From contig DXFP01000019.1 of NCBI GenBank assembly GCA_019114385.1, positions 1 through 48,950 of the forward strand: a stretch of 48,950 nt of DNA, read 5' to 3'. Each line of letters opens with the position of its first letter. Position 1 is the first letter of the stretch. The stretch comes from Candidatus Ligilactobacillus excrementigallinarum. Its GTDB lineage: Bacteria; Bacillota; Bacilli; Lactobacillales; Lactobacillaceae. Below are positions 25,705-35,132 of this stretch, in pieces. The notes beneath the pieces were generated by a model, which worked only from the letters and a program-made list of their open reading frames with translations, did not search any database and was not told the DNA's origin. Made by a program: the position numbers and the translations under genes.

Positions 25705-28380
25705 ATGCATAAAATCAAAAAACAACATGATTACGGGTATTGGCTCAGTTTTTTGATTCCATTGGGAGTAATGCTGGTGATTATGATGATTCAGCATGTT
25801 TTTCCATTTGGGAATGGGACAATTGCATCAGTCGACATGAAGAATCAATATTTGTCGATCATGACGTATTTTAAAAATAATTTGGCTCATCCACAGAATT
25901 TCTTGTATTCAAATCAGATTTCTTTGGGTGGAAACTTTTTTGCGGTATTGACATACTATTTAATGTCGCCGTTTAACTTGTTGTCGCTCTTTTTTCCAGC
26001 CAAATATATCACTGTATTTTACTTATTAAATACTTTGCTTGATATTGGGTTACTAGGACTGACAACCTATCTTTATTTCAAAAAATCAATTTACTTAAAT
26101 CGTGAATTACCAACTGATCATCTACGATACACAATGGCTTGGCGGGTATTTTTTGCTTCTGTCTTCCCATTGAGTGCCTTTTTCGCGAACTACTTAAACT
26201 GTGTAATGTGGTTAAATGCGATTATTTTGATGCCACTAGTAACATTAGGACTTGATCAGTTATTATATAAAAAACATCCGCACACATGGCTGTATTGGCT
26301 TTGCCTGTCATTGACATTGATTTGCAACTATTACATTGGGGTCATTGTATTAGTATTCATGTTCATTTTGACAGTCTTTTGGGTCATTGATCAGTTATGT
26401 CGTAAAAAATGGCAGACAATTGTTCCTCGCGGCTTGAAAGTTTTAATTTTAACAGTACTTTCAATTTTGGCTTCAGCTATCGTTATGTGGCCAAGTTATT
26501 TGGCACAACAAAATGTTGCACAGGCGCAGATGAATCCGAAGAATAATTTCTTACCAGTTTATAAATTCCGTAATTTCTGGGGTGCTTTATTTAATGGCCA
26601 AGTGGCACACCATCCAGGACCATTAATTTTTGCAGGGCTATTAAGTTTAATTTTGTTCTTGGCTTTTTTCTTCTCAGGCAAAATTAAATTGCGAGAAAAA
26701 ATTTTAACAGCGTTATTTACTACATTATTAATTTGTTCTAGCTACTATACATTCTTGTATATGATATGGCATTCATTATCGATGCCAAATGGTTATTTCC
26801 AACGTGAATCATTTATTTTGACATTTTTCATGCTAGGAATTGCTTACCGCGGATTGACGATCTTTGAAAATCGACATCCGTTCTATTTCCTTGTACCAAT
26901 TATGTTGGTGATGGCAATTGCAATGCTGGTTGTCCAAAATAATTGGGGCTTATTTGAACCAGTTGAAATTAATGGCAACATTATTTCCCTGGTTATATTA
27001 TTAGTGCTGCTTATTTTGGCAGTTGGCAAACCTAAGCTGGGCATGCCGCTGTTGATGGCAATTAGCTTATTAGGAGTTGCGAAATATAATAATCGAGTGC
27101 AAAGTTCAGCATTCCATGAAGTACCGCAAGATGCATACAGCAAATTTGTGACTGAGAATCAGCAGGTTTATGACAAATTAAAACAGTATGATTCGTCATT
27201 TTACCGGGTTGGGGCTACAGAACAGTTGAATCAAGGCGATCCAATGCTGTTCAACTATAACGGGATTGAATCATATTTGTCACAACAACCAACTTTGCAA
27301 ACTGATTTCTTATCGGCAATGGGTTATTTCCAAAAAATCGGCTGGGTACGCTGGAGCGAATTTAACAATGGCTCAACAGGTGCTTTGAATGATTTATTTG
27401 GGATTAAATATGTAGTTAAATCTGACCATGAGATGATGAAGGCTGCACAGCGAGTGGATGCAATGCCCACATATAATAATCAGTTGAATGTACCGCATTT
27501 GAAGCCGGTATTAAGAAGTGAACATACGATTGTTTACCAAAATCCAAATGCTTTCCCATTAGCTTTTGGAACCAAGGATGGTAAAGGAAATAGTTCAATT
27601 TTCAACGGGTTGTACTTCTATAATCCGGCTGCTAATCCATTTATCTTATACAACTGGATGTTTAAGCGGATTAGCGGCAAGACTTGGTTATATAACGTCC
27701 AAAACTTACAACGGGTATATAATAAGCACACCAAAACTATTACTGTGAAAGGAATTATTAATCGAACGGGCGATATTTACGGGTTCATTTCTCAAAATCG
27801 TTACAAGATGCCGGACTTGAATTGCGATTATATGCCAGTAATAGTTAATGGTAAAGAAGTTGCACGTTTTAGCGAAAAGAACGAATGGGGCGAAAACGGC
27901 ATAATGTATTTGGGTCACTTTGAAGCAGGTGAACCAATTACAATTAAAATTAAGAATGTCGCCAAAGAAATTAAAAATAGCAAAGTTTATGTTGCAAGTG
28001 AAAATCAAGCGATGTTGAAACAAATCAAGAAACAAGCAACTGCAGGTATCACAGGTGTGAAAGTGGATGCAGGCAATGTATCATTGAAGACAACTGCAGC
28101 CTTTAAGCATCATTTGCTTGTTTTGACCATTCCATATGATAAAGCTTGGAATGTGAAAGTGGACGGTAAAGAAGTTAAACACTATAAAGCTTTAGGAGAC
28201 TTAACAGCTTTGAAATTAACTCCTGGTGCCCATCAAATTGAGATGCATTATGTAGTGCCTGGATTACAAGTCGGAGCATGGATCAGTGTAATTACATTTG
28301 CATTATTAATTGTATATGAGGTCATCAAATTTAAGATGCAACGTAAGAAAACGAATTCAGGAAAAAAAGCTTTAAGGTAA
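25705..28380 (+). CDS. YfhO-family membrane glycosyltransferase
   Basis: The start is ATG 25705 because AAAGGAAG precedes it by 7 bases, and the track start at 25666 overlaps the promoter -10; this gives 891 residues. It has an N-terminal helix, then an outer loop with the YfhO signature SVDMKNQYLSIM (about residues 43-54), some twelve transmembrane helices, a long extracytoplasmic domain (about 470-850) and a final helix near the C-terminus with a basic tail. YfhO in Bacillus and homologues in Listeria and lactobacilli glycosylate teichoic acids using polyprenyl-phosphate sugars. The adjacent, divergently transcribed GtrB-like gene is the natural donor-making partner. A good terminator follows. 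The polymer modified here is unknown. Confidence 0.82.
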   Translation: MHKIKKQHDYGYWLSFLIPLGVMLVIMMIQHVFPFGNGTIASVDMKNQYLSIMTYFKNNLAHPQNFLYSNQISLGGNFFAVLTYYLMSPFNLLSLFFPAKYITVFYLLNTLLDIGLLGLTTYLYFKKSIYLNRELPTDHLRYTMAWRVFFASVFPLSAFFANYLNCVMWLNAIILMPLVTLGLDQLLYKKHPHTWLYWLCLSLTLICNYYIGVIVLVFMFILTVFWVIDQLCRKKWQTIVPRGLKVLILTVLSILASAIVMWPSYLAQQNVAQAQMNPKNNFLPVYKFRNFWGALFNGQVAHHPGPLIFAGLLSLILFLAFFFSGKIKLREKILTALFTTLLICSSYYTFLYMIWHSLSMPNGYFQRESFILTFFMLGIAYRGLTIFENRHPFYFLVPIMLVMAIAMLVVQNNWGLFEPVEINGNIISLVILLVLLILAVGKPKLGMPLLMAISLLGVAKYNNRVQSSAFHEVPQDAYSKFVTENQQVYDKLKQYDSSFYRVGATEQLNQGDPMLFNYNGIESYLSQQPTLQTDFLSAMGYFQKIGWVRWSEFNNGSTGALNDLFGIKYVVKSDHEMMKAAQRVDAMPTYNNQLNVPHLKPVLRSEHTIVYQNPNAFPLAFGTKDGKGNSSIFNGLYFYNPAANPFILYNWMFKRISGKTWLYNVQNLQRVYNKHTKTITVKGIINRTGDIYGFISQNRYKMPDLNCDYMPVIVNGKEVARFSEKNEWGENGIMYLGHFEAGEPITIKIKNVAKEIKNSKVYVASENQAMLKQIKKQATAGITGVKVDAGNVSLKTTAAFKHHLLVLTIPYDKAWNVKVDGKEVKHYKALGDLTALKLTPGAHQIEMHYVVPGLQVGAWISVITFALLIVYEVIKFKMQRKKTNSGKKALR

Positions 28381-28394
28381 TGCAAAGATTGACT

Positions 28395-28421
28395 AAAACC
28401 GGTGAACAATACCGGTTTTTT
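28395..28421 (+). terminator. Terminator after the YfhO-like gene
   Basis: AAAACCGGT pairs with ACCGGTTTT around a 7-base loop, followed by a T-run. Confidence 0.85.
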
Positions 28422-28489
28422 GTATACAATAAAAGTGAGTGTTTTTTGTTAGGTATATCTGGGAACGAAAAATTTAGAGGAGATTGATT

Positions 28490-31114
28490 ATGGAAAGCAA
28501 AAAGAGATTTAAAATGTACAAAGCCGGTAAAAATTGGGTAGTTGCTCCCATCGTATTCTTGGGTTTAACTAGTTTAGGGGTAACTAAAGCCAATGCGGAT
28601 ACAGTCACACCAGCAACTAGCTCAAGTGTGACAAGTCAAGTGCAAGCTCAAACCAGCTCTCAAGACTTGCAAGCTAGTCAAGTAAGTTTAAAATCAACTA
28701 GTGCAGTTTCAAGCAGTGTAAGCAGCCGGAATGTCACAAGTCAAAGTAAGGTTGAAAGTTCTAACTCAAAGAGTGCAGTAAGCAGCACAACTCAGACTGC
28801 AAAAGCAAGTACAAACTCAAGCACAGTATCTGAAACTTCTGCAACAACTAAATCACAAGCTGCAGTTGAAAATCAATCTGAAACAGCAGCTCAAGCAAGT
28901 TCAGCTTCAGTTACTAGTTCATCAACTATTGAAAACAAGCAAGTTTCAAGCAGTGCTGTAAATGCAAAACAAGCAAGTCAATCAAGTAAGAGTGCACAAT
29001 CAAGACGCTTAGCAGCAATGCCTGCAGCTCAAACAACGAAGACAGACGATTCAAAACAAGCTGCTGCAACTGATGAAACAGTAAAGACAACACAAAATGA
29101 ACAAAAATCAGCATCTGCATTAATAAATCAAACTGCAACGCCAAATGATCAACAAACACAAAATAATAATCAAACTGCAACTAAAGTAGATAATCAAACT
29201 GTTTCAACTGTTACTGGGGCAACAGCTGTAAATGTAGATTCAAAGATTAATACGCAATTGAATCAAACTCAAGCTCAACAAACAGTTGCCAAGACGGCTA
29301 ATACACCGGTGACAACGGATGCAACAAAGAATAAAGAATCAGCAGTGAAAGCAACGACACAATTCCGTCCAGTTTCATTTGCGGCTTCAACAGCATATGT
29401 TGATATCAGTAAGAACCAAGGCTATGTAAAAGCTGATACAATTGATATTGCAAGTTATCAAGGAAATCTTTCAGTGGCTCAATTTAAGACATTGAAGAAA
29501 TATGGAATTCGCAACGTTATTATTAAAACTTCACAATATAGTAATTATGTAAATCCATATGCAAAGCAGCAAATTGCCAATGCAAAGGCTGCAGGATTAA
29601 ACGTGGCAGTTTACCACTATGCAGGTTTTGCAAATGCTGCTCAAGCCAGCGAAGAAGCTGACTATTGGGCAGGAGTATTAAATAACATGGGAATTTCTAA
29701 GGATACTGCAATTGTCTGTGATTTGGAATCAGATTATACCAAGAATAAGAATGTTGGTTCATCATTAAAGACTTTCTGGAATGAAATGGCAAAACATGGT
29801 TATAAAAATCATGTGCTATATGTTTATCAAGCATATGCATCCCAGTATTCTGAAGTACTAAATACGGTTTCTAAGAATAAAATTTGGATGGCTCAATATC
29901 CTTATAATCCAACAACAAATTGGAATACTCAATATGGTGCATGGCAATTTAGCGACAATGGCCACTGTCCTGGAATTAGCTCTACAATTGATTTAACACA
30001 CTGCTACAATGCATCAATCTTTAACAGCAGTAATGGTGGAAGTGTGTCATCAGAATCTAGCAATGAAGGACAAAAATATGTTAACGGTCATTGGCAATAT
30101 TTGAAAAATGGCAAGGCTGTTAAGAATCAATATGTCTGGATTGCTGACCAACATAAAGAAGTCTACTATGACGGCAACGGCAACATGGTCTATGGCCAAC
30201 AAAAAATCAACGGCCACTGGCAATACTTTGACAAGGTAACTGGTGCACAAGCTAAGAACAAGTATGTTTGGATTAAAGAACAAAACAAAGAAGTTTACTA
30301 TGATGACAATGGCAACATGGTCTATGGCCAACAAAAGATTAATGGCAAATGGCAATACTTTAACACAACTACTGGTGCGCAAGTTAAGAACCAATATGTG
30401 TGTATTGCTGATCAAAATAAAGAAGTTTATTATGATCGCTTGGGCAATATGGTATATGGTCAACAAAAGATCAATGGCAAGTGGCAATATTTCGATACAG
30501 TTACTGGTGCGCAAGCCAAGAATAAGTATGTCTGGATCAAGGAACAGAATAAAGAAGTTTACTATGATCGTTTAGGCAACATGGTCTATGGCCAACAAAA
30601 GATTAACGGTAAATGGCAATACTTTAACCGGGTAACTGGTGCACAAGCCAAGAACCAATACATCTGGATTGCTGACCAACATAAGGAAGTCTTTTATGAC
30701 CGCTCAGGCAATATGATTTATGGCCAACAAAAGATTAATGGCAAGTGGCAATACTTTGACAAGGTAACCGGCGCACAAGTAAAAGATAGTTACTTACAGA
30801 TTCCAGAACAAAATAAAGAAGTTTACTATGACAAGAATGGTGATATGGTTTATGGTCAACAAAAGATCAATGGCCACTGGCAATTCTTCGATAAGGTAAC
30901 TGGTGCGCAAGCTAAGAGCAAGTATGTCTGGATTGCCGATCAACAAAAAGAAGTTTACTATGATGAAAAAGGCGATATGGTATACGGCTGGCAAAAGATT
31001 GACGGCAAATGGCAATACTTCGATCCAATCACAGGTGCTCAAGTTAAGAGCAAGATGATTGAAATTGATGGCAAACGTTATAGTTTTGATCGGTTAGGAA
31101 ACTTAATTAAATAA
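28490..31114 (+). CDS. GH25 muramidase, secreted, with KxYKxGKxW signal and glucan-binding repeats
   Basis: ATG 28490 has GAGGAG 7 bases upstream and is preferred over TTG 28484; 874 residues. Order: FKMYKAGKNW signal with cleavage near ANA; a long Ser/Thr/Gln-rich linker (about 40-300); the GH25 domain (about 310-515); then seven YG repeats to the C-terminus. GH25 residues: Asp319 in DTIDIASYQG and Asp411/Glu413 in IVCDLESD, with a terminal WQFSDNG stretch near 485, all typical of N,O-diacetylmuramidases that cut the MurNAc-GlcNAc bond. It probably acts on the cell's own wall or on neighbours while bound to surface glucan. The catalytic domain precedes the repeats, as in the GH70 second block but unlike the amidohydrolase and the GH53 enzyme. 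Confidence 0.88.
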   Translation: MESKKRFKMYKAGKNWVVAPIVFLGLTSLGVTKANADTVTPATSSSVTSQVQAQTSSQDLQASQVSLKSTSAVSSSVSSRNVTSQSKVESSNSKSAVSSTTQTAKASTNSSTVSETSATTKSQAAVENQSETAAQASSASVTSSSTIENKQVSSSAVNAKQASQSSKSAQSRRLAAMPAAQTTKTDDSKQAAATDETVKTTQNEQKSASALINQTATPNDQQTQNNNQTATKVDNQTVSTVTGATAVNVDSKINTQLNQTQAQQTVAKTANTPVTTDATKNKESAVKATTQFRPVSFAASTAYVDISKNQGYVKADTIDIASYQGNLSVAQFKTLKKYGIRNVIIKTSQYSNYVNPYAKQQIANAKAAGLNVAVYHYAGFANAAQASEEADYWAGVLNNMGISKDTAIVCDLESDYTKNKNVGSSLKTFWNEMAKHGYKNHVLYVYQAYASQYSEVLNTVSKNKIWMAQYPYNPTTNWNTQYGAWQFSDNGHCPGISSTIDLTHCYNASIFNSSNGGSVSSESSNEGQKYVNGHWQYLKNGKAVKNQYVWIADQHKEVYYDGNGNMVYGQQKINGHWQYFDKVTGAQAKNKYVWIKEQNKEVYYDDNGNMVYGQQKINGKWQYFNTTTGAQVKNQYVCIADQNKEVYYDRLGNMVYGQQKINGKWQYFDTVTGAQAKNKYVWIKEQNKEVYYDRLGNMVYGQQKINGKWQYFNRVTGAQAKNQYIWIADQHKEVFYDRSGNMIYGQQKINGKWQYFDKVTGAQVKDSYLQIPEQNKEVYYDKNGDMVYGQQKINGHWQFFDKVTGAQAKSKYVWIADQQKEVYYDEKGDMVYGWQKIDGKWQYFDPITGAQVKSKMIEIDGKRYSFDRLGNLIK

Positions 31115-31122
31115 TTGAAATT

Positions 31123-31159
31123 AAAAAGCGACTTCGTTATTTGACGAAGTCGCTTTTTT
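31123..31159. terminator. Terminator after the GH25 gene (bidirectional)
   Basis: AAGCGACTTCGT pairs with ACGAAGTCGCTT around a 6-base loop, with A-run before and T-run after. Confidence 0.85.
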
Positions 31160-31168
31160 GTTAGTTTT

Positions 31169-31193
31169 GACTTAACGCTCTACATATCCTTTA
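31169..31193 (-). repeat. Family A repeat copy abutting the GT14 stop codon
   Basis: On the minus strand the stop TAA is followed at once by AGGATATGTAGAGCGTTAAG, matching the family core with two differences. Confidence 0.7.
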
Positions 31194-32069
31194 ATTTTTA
31201 TATTTCTCATTCAATTTCGCCATCAACTCTGACGAATATTGCGGATCAAACTTTCGCGCAAACTGTGCATTCTTATCTGCAACAATTGCTTTATAGTCAC
31301 GCTCATCCAAGACAGCAGGAAAACTGTCGTGCTGCTTTTCCCACTTGATGAAACGATGGAAATCACCTGTGATGCGCGGCATGAACTTTGGATTGTTGCA
31401 CAAAATCGTTTGTACCCAAAATTCATCTGAAAAACATCCAGTCTGCAGCATCTTTACAAAGTTAGGGTGCTGATCCATGTAAGTGAGACAGTATTCAACG
31501 GCATCGCGGGGCAAGTCGCACCAGTTAGCGCCGTGATAAATTGTCTCGGTAATGCCTAGTTTTTTGAATTTATTGATATGTAATAAGCGTTGACCATAGA
31601 GCAGGGCGCGGTGATAAAATTTTCCAAAAACGCTGCGGCGGTTAACCGTGTCGTAGTTGAAATAATATTGTTGCCACCACAAAGTCATTTCGCCAGCTAA
31701 TTTTTTATCTGCTGCCTTCTCATATCGGCAATAAATTTTGTCATTGCCTTCATAAAAAGCATACATTTCATCTAAATTCATCACAGGCCAATCTTGTCCG
31801 GAAATTAAATGGACATGAGTAATTTCTGGATTTTCCATTGCCAATTCCATTAATCTGCGGGCGGCTTGTCCAATGCTCCAACTACCCCAGTGAACGTCAA
31901 TTTCTTGAATATAATGAATGTGATGTTCGTCTAGCCAAGCCTTTTCTGAAGCTGAAAGTTCCATCTTGGTATCGAAGTGGATATAAATTTCAAACTTGCG
32001 TTGCATGAGTTGCGCAAGACGTGCCACATGATCAAAATTTTTATGAGCTAAAATTAATACCGCTTGCAT
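31191..32069 (-). CDS. Core-2/I-branching-type glycosyltransferase (GT14)
   Basis: The start is placed at the ATG ending at 32069, giving 292 residues, because GAGAGGA sits just upstream; the track's start at 32084 lies before that signal. GT14-like features are AVLILAHKNFDHVARL at the N-terminus, HFDTKM near 30, HVHLISGQDWPVM near 85-97 (the conserved Gly-Gln-Asp-x-Pro), GANWCDLPRDAV near 183 and a FSDEFWVQTIL motif near 217. Eukaryotic relatives add beta-1,6-GlcNAc branches; bacterial members sit in EPS or wall-glycan loci and transfer GlcNAc or related sugars. It has no membrane segment or signal and is therefore cytoplasmic. It is convergent with the GH25 gene. Confidence 0.8.
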   Translation of the reverse strand: MQAVLILAHKNFDHVARLAQLMQRKFEIYIHFDTKMELSASEKAWLDEHHIHYIQEIDVHWGSWSIGQAARRLMELAMENPEITHVHLISGQDWPVMNLDEMYAFYEGNDKIYCRYEKAADKKLAGEMTLWWQQYYFNYDTVNRRSVFGKFYHRALLYGQRLLHINKFKKLGITETIYHGANWCDLPRDAVEYCLTYMDQHPNFVKMLQTGCFSDEFWVQTILCNNPKFMPRITGDFHRFIKWEKQHDSFPAVLDERDYKAIVADKNAQFARKFDPQYSSELMAKLNEKYKN

Positions 32070-32184
32070 GTTTGTTCCTCTCATCTGTTGTTCTTACTTT
32101 CAATTGTACAACATTCATTCTAAAAGATACATGTTAGGCAAAAGTGGAATACAAATAAATTTTGCCTATATAATTAAAATTAAA

Positions 32185-32213
32185 TTAGAAAATAATTAAA
32201 ATAGTGGTATAAT
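32185..32213 (+). promoter_or_regulatory. Promoter of the YjeM-like permease gene
   Basis: TTAGAA (32185-32190) and TATAAT (32208-32213) are 17 bases apart, 29 bases before the start codon. Confidence 0.5.
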
Positions 32214-32242
32214 TGAAACCAAATTAGAAAGGAAATGATCTT

Positions 32243-33775
32243 ATGGATGTCGATGGTCAGGCGACTGCCAAGAAGATTAAGTGCGGCAGTTTAGTTTTAA
32301 TGATTTTCTCAGCAATTTTTGGTTTTAGTAATTCAATTACGGCGTTTTATCAGATGGGGTACTCAAGTGTAATTTGGTATGTAATTGCGGCGTTGGCATT
32401 CTTTTTACCATCTGCCTTGATGTTTGCCGAATATGGAGCCTCATTTAAGGAAGCAAAGGGTGGAATCTATTCATGGTTGAAAGGTTCCACTAATGAAAAA
32501 GTGGCGTTCATCGGAACATTTATCTGGTTAGCGTCATGGATGGTTTGGTTAGTTTCATCTACACAATTCTTCATCGTTTCAGTCTCTACAATGATCTCGG
32601 GACATGATGAAACTCAAACGTGGCACTTTGCCGGTCTATCTTCAACTCAAGTGGTCGGCTTATTAGGTATCGGCTTCATTTTACTGGTGACACTGATTGC
32701 CAGTCATGGAATCGATAAAATTGCGAAGGTTGCAACTATTGGCGGGATTTTTGCCTTTGCAATTTCCATTCTCTTTAGTCTATTCAGTATGATTGTTTTG
32801 ATTGCTCATCATGGTGTTTTGGCACAGGGCATCACAGGTTTGCACAGCCTGACAGTCTCACCCAATTCAAATTTTGATAGTCCAATTGAAATTATTTCAT
32901 TTTTAGTTTATGCCATCTTCGCGTTTGCAGGTTTGGAAACTACTTCTGGGGTGATTGATTCGGTTGATCATGCAGAAAAAACTTTCCCTAAAGCATTAAT
33001 CATTGCAATGGTTTGCATGACTTTCTTATATATTTTCATGATTGTTATGTGCGGTTTTACAACTAACTGGAAAGCAATTCTCGGGAAAGAAAATGTTAAC
33101 TTGGCAAACTGCGAATATGTATTGATTAATAACTTAGGATTAGAAGTCGGCAAGGCGTTTGGTTTGTCTGGAGCAGCTGCAGCTGGTGTTGGTCGGTTAT
33201 TCTCACATTTTGCCGGACTAACAGATGTGTTGACTGGAATCGGAGCAGCCTTCGTCATGGTTTATTCACCAATTAAATCATTCATCTTAGGAAGCGACTC
33301 ACGCTTATTACCTAAGAAATTAACTAAGTTAAATGATAAGGGTATGCCAGCAAATGCAATGTGGTTACAAGCCATTGTCGTGAGTGTCATTATGTTATTC
33401 ATCGCGTTTGGCGGGGATGCAGCTAACCAATTTTATACTGTATTAATGGATATGATGAATGTTTCGTCAGCTGCACCATACCTGTTCTTAATCGGGGCAT
33501 TCCCATTCTTTAAGATGAAGCAGAATATTGATCGTCCATTTGTTTTCTATAAAAAGCAATCAACAACTTGGCTGGTCTCAATCATGGTTTGGATTGTGGT
33601 GGCAGTCGGGATTATCTTTACTTGCATCGAACCATTATTCACTCATGACTACTCAACTGCCTTTTGGACAGCATTTGGACCAGTATGCTTTGGCCTGGTT
33701 GGCTGGGGATTGTATGCAAAATCAGAAAAGAAATTACAGGTAACTGATTACGAAAATAGTTTGGATAATGATTAG
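32243..33775 (+). CDS. YjeM-like APC-superfamily amino acid permease
   Basis: The 510-residue protein has about twelve transmembrane helices. It contains the APC-type helix-1 segment MIFSAIFGFSNSITAF (about 20-35), ALMFAEYGASFKEAKGGIYSW (about 60-80) with the family's Gly-Gly-Ile-Tyr pattern, and FAFAGLETTSGVID near 227. This resembles the glutamate/GABA antiporter branch of the amino acid-polyamine-organocation superfamily, and in particular YjeM. The transported substrate is unknown. AGAAAGGAAA precedes the ATG. It separates the surface-enzyme island from the EPS assembly genes and appears to be a monocistronic unit. Confidence 0.8.
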   Translation: MDVDGQATAKKIKCGSLVLMIFSAIFGFSNSITAFYQMGYSSVIWYVIAALAFFLPSALMFAEYGASFKEAKGGIYSWLKGSTNEKVAFIGTFIWLASWMVWLVSSTQFFIVSVSTMISGHDETQTWHFAGLSSTQVVGLLGIGFILLVTLIASHGIDKIAKVATIGGIFAFAISILFSLFSMIVLIAHHGVLAQGITGLHSLTVSPNSNFDSPIEIISFLVYAIFAFAGLETTSGVIDSVDHAEKTFPKALIIAMVCMTFLYIFMIVMCGFTTNWKAILGKENVNLANCEYVLINNLGLEVGKAFGLSGAAAAGVGRLFSHFAGLTDVLTGIGAAFVMVYSPIKSFILGSDSRLLPKKLTKLNDKGMPANAMWLQAIVVSVIMLFIAFGGDAANQFYTVLMDMMNVSSAAPYLFLIGAFPFFKMKQNIDRPFVFYKKQSTTWLVSIMVWIVVAVGIIFTCIEPLFTHDYSTAFWTAFGPVCFGLVGWGLYAKSEKKLQVTDYENSLDND

Positions 33776-33813
33776 TGGCAAATTAAAGTTCGTTTAATTC
33801 TCCGAAGGTAATC

Positions 33814-33842
33814 TTGACAATGAATTTTAACTGATAAATAAT
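33814..33842 (+). promoter_or_regulatory. Promoter of the UDP-galactopyranose mutase gene
   Basis: A perfect TTGACA (33814-33819) and AATAAT (33837-33842) are 17 bases apart. Confidence 0.6.
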
Positions 33843-33899
33843 TATTAAAATGAGTTTTTAGTGGAAAAATTACCATTTTACATATTAAGGAGAACATAA

Positions 33900-35018
33900 A
33901 TGACAAAATATTTAGTTGTTGGTGCCGGTTTGTTCGGTGCTACATTTGCGCATGAAGCTGCAAAACGTGGTCATGAAGTTCATGTAATTGAAAAACGGGA
34001 CCACATTGCAGGTAACATTTATACAAAGGAAATTGACGGAATTCAAGTTCACCAATATGGTGCTCACATTTTCCATACATCAAAAAAGGAAATCTGGGAT
34101 TACGTCAACCAATTTGCAGAATTTAACCGCTATACAAACAGTCCAATTGCAAATTACCACGGTGAAATCTACAACATGCCATTTAACATGAATACGTTCA
34201 ACAAGTTATGGGGCGTAATTACACCGCAAGAAGCTGAAGACAAGATTAACGAACAACGAGCTGTTTTGAAAGGCAAGAAACCTGAAAACCTTGAAGAACA
34301 AGCAATTTCTTTAGTTGGTACAGATATCTACAAGAAATTAGTTAAGGAATATACAGAAAAGCAATGGGGACGTGATGCAACTGAATTGCCTCCATTTATC
34401 ATCAAGCGTTTACCAGTTCGGTTTACATATGATAACAACTACTTCAACGATACATACCAAGGAATTCCAATTGGTGGTTATACTCAAATCGTTGAAAAGA
34501 TGTTAGATGATGAACACATTACTGTAGAAGTGAATACTGATTTCTTTGACAAAAAAGATGAATACTTGAAGAACTATGATAAGGTAGTCTTTACTGGAAT
34601 GATCGATCAATTCTTCGATTACAAGTTGGGTGAATTGGAATACCGCAGTTTGCGTTTTGAAACTGAAGAATTAGATGTAGACAACTACCAAGGAAATGCC
34701 GTAGTGAACTACACAGATAAGGAAACACCTTATACTCGGATTATCGAACACAAACACTTCGAATTTGGTAAGGGTGACAAGAACAAGACAGTTATCACTC
34801 GCGAATACCCAGCAACATGGCATCGCGGTGATGAACCATACTACCCAATTAACGATGCCAAGAACAACTCATTGTACAAGCAATATGTTGAATTGGCTGA
34901 AAAAGAAGCTAAGAATGTCATCTTTGGCGGTCGTTTGGGTCAATACCGCTACTACAACATGGACCAAGTAATTGGTGCGGCTTTGATTACAGTAGATAAG
35001 GAATTTGGAACAAAGTAA
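33900..35018 (+). CDS. glf: UDP-galactopyranose mutase
   Basis: The 372-residue protein begins with the FAD-binding VVGAGLFGATFAHEAAKRG and a second block, VIEKRDHIAGNIYTKE, with the HIAGN stretch specific to UDP-galactopyranose mutases. HQYGAHIFHT (about 50-59), YTEKQWGRDATELPP (about 155-169) and GRLGQYRYYNMDQVIG near the C-terminus are hallmark segments. It converts UDP-galactopyranose to UDP-galactofuranose in the cytoplasm, so galactofuranose is likely a component of a surface glycan made here. AAGGAG precedes the ATG. It is followed by a hairpin and then the flippase gene. Galactofuranose supply also bears on the two WbbI/Gtf3-like enzymes. Confidence 0.96.
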   Translation: MTKYLVVGAGLFGATFAHEAAKRGHEVHVIEKRDHIAGNIYTKEIDGIQVHQYGAHIFHTSKKEIWDYVNQFAEFNRYTNSPIANYHGEIYNMPFNMNTFNKLWGVITPQEAEDKINEQRAVLKGKKPENLEEQAISLVGTDIYKKLVKEYTEKQWGRDATELPPFIIKRLPVRFTYDNNYFNDTYQGIPIGGYTQIVEKMLDDEHITVEVNTDFFDKKDEYLKNYDKVVFTGMIDQFFDYKLGELEYRSLRFETEELDVDNYQGNAVVNYTDKETPYTRIIEHKHFEFGKGDKNKTVITREYPATWHRGDEPYYPINDAKNNSLYKQYVELAEKEAKNVIFGGRLGQYRYYNMDQVIGAALITVDKEFGTK

Positions 35019-35049
35019 TTTCTGCTTCAGTAAATTAAATAAATTCAAT

Positions 35050-35082
35050 GGAGGCTAAGACAGTTTTTATGTCATGGCCTCC
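35050..35082 (+). terminator. Weak hairpin between glf and the flippase gene
   Basis: GGAGGC pairs with GCCTCC with an inner GAC/GTC; only a short T-rich stretch follows, so termination may be partial. Confidence 0.4.
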
Positions 35083-35085
35083 TTG

Positions 35086-35094
35086 TGTTATGAT
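35086..35094 (+). promoter_or_regulatory. Candidate extended -10 promoter of the flippase gene
   Basis: TGTTATGAT lies 38 bases before ATG 35133; no clear -35. Confidence 0.35.
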
Positions 35095-35132
35095 TAAGTG
35101 GTATTTTGATTTAATTATTATGGTGGTAAATA

